54,583 nt of DNA, from positions 1 through 54,583 of the forward strand of contig WRBJ01000008.1 of the NCBI GenBank assembly GCA_009784615.1. The letters are read 5' to 3'. A model generated the notes under the pieces. It saw only the letters and a program-made list of their open reading frames with translations. It did not search any database and was not told the origin of the DNA. Shown in pieces: positions 50,122 through 54,583 of the stretch. This stretch comes from Defluviitaleaceae bacterium (GTDB taxonomy: Bacteria > Bacillota > Clostridia > Lachnospirales > WRAX01). A program made the translations under genes and the position numbers. Positions within the stretch are counted from its first letter, which is position 1; every line of letters begins with the position of its first letter.

Positions 50122-50346
50122 TTAAAGATTATCTTGTGGCATAATAAAATACAAAATAATATAAGCCAAAACACCGCCGCCCATAATAGCAAAAATCACA
50201 GCTAAAACACGTACAAGCGTTGGGTCCCAGTTAAGATGCTCTGCAATGCCGCCACAAATGCCAAAAATCATCTTATTTTGTGTAGAGCGCATTAACTTCT
50301 TAGGTGCCTGCGGCGGAATATCTTGATTATTTGAATTATTTTCCAT
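50122..50346 (-). CDS. PspC-domain membrane protein B
   Basis: A 74-residue PspC protein: QDIPPQAPKKLMRSTQNK, GICGGIAEHLNWDPTLVRVLAV, then a glycine-rich transmembrane helix (GGGVLAYIILYFIM). GGAGGAGAA places the start at ATG 50346; the frame to 50394 lies inside the previous gene. It overlaps that gene by 11 bp. Confidence 0.87.
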   Translation of the reverse strand: MENNSNNQDIPPQAPKKLMRSTQNKMIFGICGGIAEHLNWDPTLVRVLAVIFAIMGGGVLAYIILYFIMPQDNL

Positions 50347-50563
50347 TGTTCTCCTCCTTCTCAAGCAACACATATATTGCAAAAGTTTCCGCATTTGTCT
50401 TGTGGTCGCCTTCTCTTGTCATACCTATTACATTTGGTGTCATAGCCGAAACACGCCAACCTTGCTCTAGCATTTCATTTACACGCTTCATATACCCATT
50501 GTCATTTACATTTTTTTGCTCCCCAAAATCCCTACTATTGCTAACATACGCAAGTTTCTGCAT
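50336..50563 (-). CDS. Small hypothetical protein (DUF4177-like pattern)
   Basis: A 75-residue protein with MKRVNEMLEQGWRVSAMTP and FAIYVLLEKEE. The N-x-M-L-x-x-G-W-x-V pattern resembles the short DUF4177-type proteins, but the match is by eye only. AGGAGGG fits ATG 50563. It overlaps cysK by 23 bp and the PspC gene by 11 bp, so it is embedded in the operon. Confidence 0.6.
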   Translation of the reverse strand: MQKLAYVSNSRDFGEQKNVNDNGYMKRVNEMLEQGWRVSAMTPNVIGMTREGDHKTNAETFAIYVLLEKEENNGK

Positions 50564-51545
50564 TATTACCCTCCTGTTTTGCCACATATCTATCAAAAAG
50601 GCTTGTAGACATATATTTCAAACCAACATCATTAATAACAATACCAAAATTTTTGCCAGCATCGCTGGTTTGCAATTGCTTTACAGCCGCAACAATATTT
50701 GCGCCAGAGCTAAAACCCGCAAAAATCCCCTCTTTCTTAGCAAGCAAGCGAGTCATTTCTTCGGCTTCATCATCTGTCACTGTTATGCAGCCGTCAATCA
50801 ATCTGCGGTCGATAAGTTCAAGACTTTTTGCATATCCGCCGCCTTGTATTTTATGACTAGAACCCTCTACGACTTCGCCCTTATAATAAGCACTGCCCAA
50901 AGGCTCTACCGCATAACAGCGTATATGTGGGTTTAAAGCCTTTAAAGTGCGGCTATAACCCGTATAAGTGCCACCAGTGCCGATAAAGTCCGCAAAAGCG
51001 TGAATCTGTCCGCCGCTTTGTTCCCACATTTCCCTTGCGGCAGGTTCTTGTGCTTGTGCATTATCAAAATTTTTAAATTGATTAAGGAATAATGCTCCTG
51101 TTTCCTTAGTAAGTCGTTCGGCTTCCACCTCTACCAGCTTAATATCTTCACGTGAAACCTTGCCGGGTATAGAGTTTGGGGCTTGGTCAACATAAACAAT
51201 TTCACCGCCAAAAGATTCTATCATCCTAGCACGTTCGGGCGAATTACCACGTGAAAGCACACAAATAAACCGATAACCCTTCGCAGAACAAACCATTGCA
51301 ACACTTGTACCCGTGTTGCCGCTTGTCATTTCAAGCACAGCCTGCCCCGGTTTTAAAAGCCCGCGACATTCCGCAAGGTTTATCATACCAATAGCAATCC
51401 TATCTTTTTTGGAAAAACTAGGGTTCATATGTTCCAACTTGGCAAAAATATTGCCTTCAAAACCCAAATGACGCTTTAACATATCAAGCCGCAAAAGCGG
51501 CGTATTGCCAATCGCTTCAGTGATACTTGTAATAAAGCCCGCCAT
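50541..51545 (-). CDS. cysK: Cysteine synthase-type PLP enzyme
   Basis: A 334-residue O-acetylserine sulfhydrylase-type enzyme (sulfide + O-acetylserine to cysteine). PLP lysine in MNPSFSKKDRIAIGMI; the substrate loop is EMTSGNTGTSVAMVC; the phosphate-binding GTGGTYTGYSRTLK is intact; C-terminal GFSSGANIVAAVK. Lys-Lys-Asp-Arg replaces the common Val-Lys-Asp-Arg. Related cystathionine beta-synthase-like or other PLP ligases are possible. C-terminal tail CVC is unusual. It is unlinked to other sulfur genes. Confidence 0.83.
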   Translation of the reverse strand: MAGFITSITEAIGNTPLLRLDMLKRHLGFEGNIFAKLEHMNPSFSKKDRIAIGMINLAECRGLLKPGQAVLEMTSGNTGTSVAMVCSAKGYRFICVLSRGNSPERARMIESFGGEIVYVDQAPNSIPGKVSREDIKLVEVEAERLTKETGALFLNQFKNFDNAQAQEPAAREMWEQSGGQIHAFADFIGTGGTYTGYSRTLKALNPHIRCYAVEPLGSAYYKGEVVEGSSHKIQGGGYAKSLELIDRRLIDGCITVTDDEAEEMTRLLAKKEGIFAGFSSGANIVAAVKQLQTSDAGKNFGIVINDVGLKYMSTSLFDRYVAKQEGNNAETCVC

Positions 51546-51558
51546 AATATCCCCTCAA

Positions 51559-52110
51559 TTAGACAGTCATAATCTCTTTGGTTTTGTTGTCCGCAACTTT
51601 GTCAATTTCTTCAATTTTTTTATCGGTTAATTTTTGAATATCATCTTTCGCTTTTTTCAAATGGTCTTCGGTTATCTCGCTTGCTTTTTGCGCCTTATCA
51701 GCCGCATCAACGGCATCACGGCGAATATTACGTATAGCTATCTTAGCGTCCTCGCTACGCTTTTTAACCTCTTTAGACAAATCCTTACGACGGTCTTCTG
51801 TAAGTTCAGGAAAAGTCAAACGTATAACCTTGCCGTCATTGCTGGGGTTAATACCCAAATCAGACGAAGCAATGCTTTTTTCAATCGCTTTAACCATAGA
51901 TGGATCCCAAGGCGCAATTTGCAACATTCTAGCCTCTGGCACAGAAATATTCGCCACTTGACTGATAGGTGTCTGTACACCATAATTATCCACTGTTAAT
52001 TTATCCAAAACACGTGGATTGGCACGCCCTGCACGGATACTTTCCAAATCACGCTCAAAAGCAGAAACGGACTTGCTCATTTTGTCGTCAAATTCTTTAA
52101 CATCAAACAT
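51559..52110 (-). CDS. frr: Ribosome recycling factor
   Basis: A 183-residue RRF, the usual length. It splits post-termination ribosomes with EF-G. Signatures: LESIRAGRANPRVLD, VDNYGVQTPISQVANISVPEARML and RIRDAVDAADKAQK-like helices (here NIRRDAVDAADKAQ). It is co-transcribed with pyrH, as in most Firmicutes. Confidence 0.96.
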   Translation of the reverse strand: MFDVKEFDDKMSKSVSAFERDLESIRAGRANPRVLDKLTVDNYGVQTPISQVANISVPEARMLQIAPWDPSMVKAIEKSIASSDLGINPSNDGKVIRLTFPELTEDRRKDLSKEVKKRSEDAKIAIRNIRRDAVDAADKAQKASEITEDHLKKAKDDIQKLTDKKIEEIDKVADNKTKEIMTV

Positions 52111-52124
52111 ATTTTACCCTCCAT

Positions 52125-52844
52125 TTACACGGTAACCTTCGTACCGATTTCATAAATTTTTTTGTCATCGCCCGAAGCACATTTAACAATAGCACCTGGC
52201 TCGTCCAACCCAAAAACAATTGACAATATTTTTTGCTCTTCGCAAATGGCAGATGCCGCCGTATCTATTACCGTCAAATTATTTTGTATAATCTCACGGT
52301 ATGTAATATGTTGTTTTTTAACTGCTTTGTTGTTTTGTCTTGGGTCTGCGTCATACACGCCATCAACATTTTTTGCAAACAATAATGCACAAGCCTCAAG
52401 TTCTGCCGCACGTATCGCCGCAATTGTATCAGTAGAGAAAAACGGATGCCCTGTTCCCGCCGCAAAAACAATAACATTTTTTTGCGCCATATACTGCAAA
52501 GCTGCTTTTTTAGAAAACTGTTGCGTAACCGTACCAATAATGACGGGTGTCATAACAACTGCACCAATGCCAGCACTTTCAAGCATATCCGTCAAATACA
52601 CTGCATTCATAACGGTTGCCATCATACCAATTTGGTCGCTCTTTACCTTATCCATACCATCTTTACTATCCCTGCCACGCCAAAAATTGCCGCCGCCAAC
52701 AACCAAAGCCACCTCGCAACCATCGTCCAAAAGGGTTTGTATCTGCGAAATAATGCCCGTAATTATCACATCATCAAAGCGTTTGGTAATTTGGCTACCC
52801 GCCAAAGCCTCGCCGCTTAATTTAATAACAACACGTTTAAACAT
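52125..52844 (-). CDS. pyrH: UMP kinase PyrH
   Basis: A 239-residue amino-acid-kinase-fold enzyme making UDP. Signatures: VVIKLSGEALAG, VALVVGGGNFWRG, IGMMATVMNAVYL, FAAGTGHPFFSTDTIAAIRAAEL and KNVDGVYDADPR. Its promoter at 52877-52905 overlaps the end of a small gene upstream on the same strand. tsf and rpsB, often upstream, are not in the window. Confidence 0.96.
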   Translation of the reverse strand: MFKRVVIKLSGEALAGSQITKRFDDVIITGIISQIQTLLDDGCEVALVVGGGNFWRGRDSKDGMDKVKSDQIGMMATVMNAVYLTDMLESAGIGAVVMTPVIIGTVTQQFSKKAALQYMAQKNVIVFAAGTGHPFFSTDTIAAIRAAELEACALLFAKNVDGVYDADPRQNNKAVKKQHITYREIIQNNLTVIDTAASAICEEQKILSIVFGLDEPGAIVKCASGDDKKIYEIGTKVTV

Positions 52845-52876
52845 TCTGCACCTCTCATCAATCTTTTGTCGGGTAC

Positions 52877-52905
52877 ATCATAACACATTTTGGTTGCAAT
52901 TGCAA
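52877..52905 (-). promoter_or_regulatory. Promoter of pyrH-frr
   Basis: On the minus strand: TTGCAA (52905-52900), a 17-bp spacer and TATGAT (52882-52877), just past the stop of the 49-residue gene. Confidence 0.65.
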
Positions 52906-52909
52906 TATG

Positions 52910-53059
52910 TCATTTTTTATTTCTTCGCTTTTTACCTAAAAGAATTAGCAAAGCATCCTCAACCTCGCCAAGCCTTTTAAAAATAAAATCTCTATTAGGC
53001 GTACGTTTTGATGGACGATAGGTTATCCGTCCAACCCTATTTTTAAATTTATTAGTCAT
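52910..53059 (-). CDS. Small basic hypothetical protein
   Basis: A 49-residue, very basic protein (MTNKFKNRVGRITYRPSKR, then RDFIFKRLGEVEDALLILLG and KKRRNKK). It has GGGGTGA before ATG 53059 and a stop at 52910. The basic termini suggest nucleic acid or ribosome binding. No known family. It lies directly upstream of pyrH in the same direction. Confidence 0.5.
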   Translation of the reverse strand: MTNKFKNRVGRITYRPSKRTPNRDFIFKRLGEVEDALLILLGKKRRNKK

Positions 53060-53116
53060 AAAATCACCCCATAATACAATATGCAAAAATTACCAAAAAA
53101 ATTTACGATAATTCCA

Positions 53117-53164
53117 TTGACAAATGTTACGAAACGCTGTAACATTATCGTAATATTTGTAACA
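53117..53164 (+). promoter_or_regulatory. Promoter with TGTTAC/GTAACA sites
   Basis: -35 TTGACA (53117-53122), a 17-bp spacer and -10 TAACAT (53140-53145). The palindrome TGTTAC-N8-GTAACA (53125-53144) covers the spacer and -10, and a third copy TGTAACA is at 53158-53164. This looks like an operator for a repressor. Confidence 0.55.
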
Positions 53165-53183
53165 TTTTAGGAGGATTTTGGTT

Positions 53184-53837
53184 ATGGTATGCATAATGAC
53201 TTGGCTATTAGTAATTTCAACCTATGGGGCAAACGTAATACCCGTTGACGATTACCGTATCGGTTTGGATTTGCCGACCATCATTAACGCCGAAATGCGT
53301 GAAATTGATTATTATGAAGTCTACGAAACAGAGCAAAAACCTTCATATGTACACAACTTATATGCCACGTGGCAAGAAATACAAAACATTTTTCCACGTG
53401 AAGCAGATGCTAGAGTACGCGACCTTGCCACAGGGCAGGAATTTTACATACGCCGTACTTTCGGCACACATCACGCCGATGTAGAACCTTTGACCGTAGA
53501 AGATGCCGAAATTATGCGCAATATTTGGGGTGGTTATTCTTGGGCAAGACGTTCTGTTGCCGTCTATGTCAATGGGCAAATTTTTCCTGCTTCCCTTACA
53601 TTTTTTCCACACGCAGGACGTGATGACCTGCCAGCCCTTGCCACGGTAGATAATCGCTCGGGCGGCTATGGCAGAGGCGTAAATTTAGACGCTGTGAAGG
53701 GTAATGGGGTTTGCGGTATTGTATGTCTGCACTTTGCAGGAAGCCTATTACACGGAAGCCTGCGTAGCAACCCCGACCATCAAAACGCAATTATTAACGC
53801 AAGAAATATATTAAAAAACGAAATAATAGAGGATTAA
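53184..53837 (+). CDS. Hypothetical protein with a GxxHADVEPLT domain
   Basis: A 217-residue protein. The short hydrophobic N-terminus (VCIMTWLLVISTYGA) suggests a signal or anchor. The body has FGTHHADVEPLTVEDAEIM, then RRSVAVYVNGQIFPASLTFFPHAG, then GIVCLHFAGSLLHGSL and NPDHQNAI. I recall this ensemble (His-Ala-Asp-Val-Glu-Pro; HF; DPDHQ) from clostridial cell-envelope proteins of unknown activity; it may be a hydrolase-like wall domain. AGGAGGA fits ATG 53184; the frame start at 53178 is a TTG. It has its own regulated-looking promoter. Confidence 0.65.
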   Translation: MVCIMTWLLVISTYGANVIPVDDYRIGLDLPTIINAEMREIDYYEVYETEQKPSYVHNLYATWQEIQNIFPREADARVRDLATGQEFYIRRTFGTHHADVEPLTVEDAEIMRNIWGGYSWARRSVAVYVNGQIFPASLTFFPHAGRDDLPALATVDNRSGGYGRGVNLDAVKGNGVCGIVCLHFAGSLLHGSLRSNPDHQNAIINARNILKNEIIED

Positions 53838-53938
53838 TTCAATTATCCACCCTGCCATTATACCACATTTTCGACTAACAAACAATCTCATCTTTATTAA
53901 ATTCGTCATTGCGGGGTTTCGCACTCTTTGTGTCCTAA

Positions 53939-54460
53939 CTATCTTGTCAAAGCCGCAATGTAAGGCAATCCTCTATACTTCTCGTCATAATCCAATCCAT
54001 AACCAAAAACAAATTGGTTAGGAATAACAAAGCCCGTATAATCAGGATTAGGGCAGTTTTTGCCACGCCTTGTAGGGTTGTCCAAAAGCACGCAAAACTT
54101 GATACTTGCGGGATTTTTTGTCATTAAATGCTTGCGGATAAAATCAATCGTACACCCTGTGTCAATAATATCTTCAACCACTATTATATCTTTGCCCGAA
54201 ATATCAACATTTACATCAAGCGACATTTTAACCTTTCCGCTAGAATTAACGCCTTCATAACTGCAAACCTGCATAAATTCGACTGTTGCGTCATCCAATT
54301 GCAAATGCCGCATTAAATCTGTCATAAAAATAACCGCACCCTTTAAAATGCATATAAAAATCACTTCGCGACCTGCATAGTCATCACTAATTTGCGTCGC
54401 CAATTCTTGCACACGTTCAGCAATCATCGCTTTAGAAAACATCTCAGTAAAACCATTCAC
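53939..54460 (-). CDS. hpt: Hypoxanthine phosphoribosyltransferase
   Basis: A 173-residue purine salvage enzyme. PRPP motif VVEDIIDTGCTIDFI, ILKGAVIFMTDLMRHL, and C-terminal GFVIPNQFVFGYGLDYDEKYRGLPYIA. AGGAGAG and GTG 54460 give the best start (MNGFTEMFSK...); an ATG at 54442 is the alternative. The same frame stays open upstream through a hydrophobic stretch to the window edge, which is probably coincidental or part of another gene. Confidence 0.93.
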   Translation of the reverse strand: MNGFTEMFSKAMIAERVQELATQISDDYAGREVIFICILKGAVIFMTDLMRHLQLDDATVEFMQVCSYEGVNSSGKVKMSLDVNVDISGKDIIVVEDIIDTGCTIDFIRKHLMTKNPASIKFCVLLDNPTRRGKNCPNPDYTGFVIPNQFVFGYGLDYDEKYRGLPYIAALTR

Positions 54461-54583
54461 AATAATCTCTCCTATTATAATAATGATAAGCAACAACCCT
54501 CCAATAGCCACCAGCTGAAACATAAGGTATAATTCAAGGGATGGGTCGAAAAACGCATCTCTCCTCGGGCGGTTGAAAATCAA

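Overview
This window looks like chromosome from a low-GC, Gram-positive anaerobe, most likely a member of the Clostridia. It carries strong AGGAGG-type ribosome binding sites, SigA-type promoters, a SpoVD-like PBP with a PASTA domain, HPr kinase with a Crh-like protein next to WhiA, PPi-dependent phosphofructokinase, and many ferredoxin-type redox proteins. No respiratory oxidase, rRNA, tRNA, CRISPR array or transposase was seen. Most genes are housekeeping and lie in tight operons.

Layout. 1-8412 (+ strand): a small inverted-repeat element, ruvAB, an ABC-2 exporter with three tandem PLDc_N-like mini-membrane proteins, a repeat-rich intergenic region around a small gene, a two-part ThrE-type exporter, two zinc-ribbon membrane proteins and pfp. 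8500-19056 (mixed strands): upp-uraA, a YitT protein, an isolated murG, a probably inactive M1-peptidase-like lipoprotein, a flavodoxin-SCP2 fusion, a CNNM/CorC protein, a frameshifted lipoprotein and a Nudix hydrolase.

19053-31398: the most unusual part, a redox island. hdrB-hdrC and a five-gene operon (AsrA/FlxB-like, AsrB/FlxA-like, TfrB-like, TfrA-like, terpene-cyclase-repeat protein) diverge from a 98-bp promoter region with a Rex/CRP-like palindrome. hdrA, an MvhD-dicluster fusion and a DASS (SLC13) anion transporter form a third transcript nearby. Together they encode a complete HdrABC-FlxABCD-type flavin-based bifurcation module plus a soluble fumarate-reductase-like pair with an intact substrate site. 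I infer an NADH-linked, possibly ferredoxin-coupled, fumarate (or other enoate) reductase fed by an imported dicarboxylate.

31407-36848 (- strand): an eight-gene operon in transcription order: small unknown protein, hprK, ROK kinase, murB, GNAT, a shortened whiA, a Crh-like HPr paralogue and a tyrosine recombinase. 36996-40520: a bactofilin, mutS2 and a lytic transglycosylase. 40531-49782 (- strand): a dcw-type cell wall cluster (spoVD-murE-murF-mraY-murD-ftsW) followed by a radical SAM protein; murG is displaced 28 kb away and murC is absent. 49880-54583: two PspC proteins, a small unknown, cysK, frr, pyrH, two small unknown genes and hpt at the window edge.
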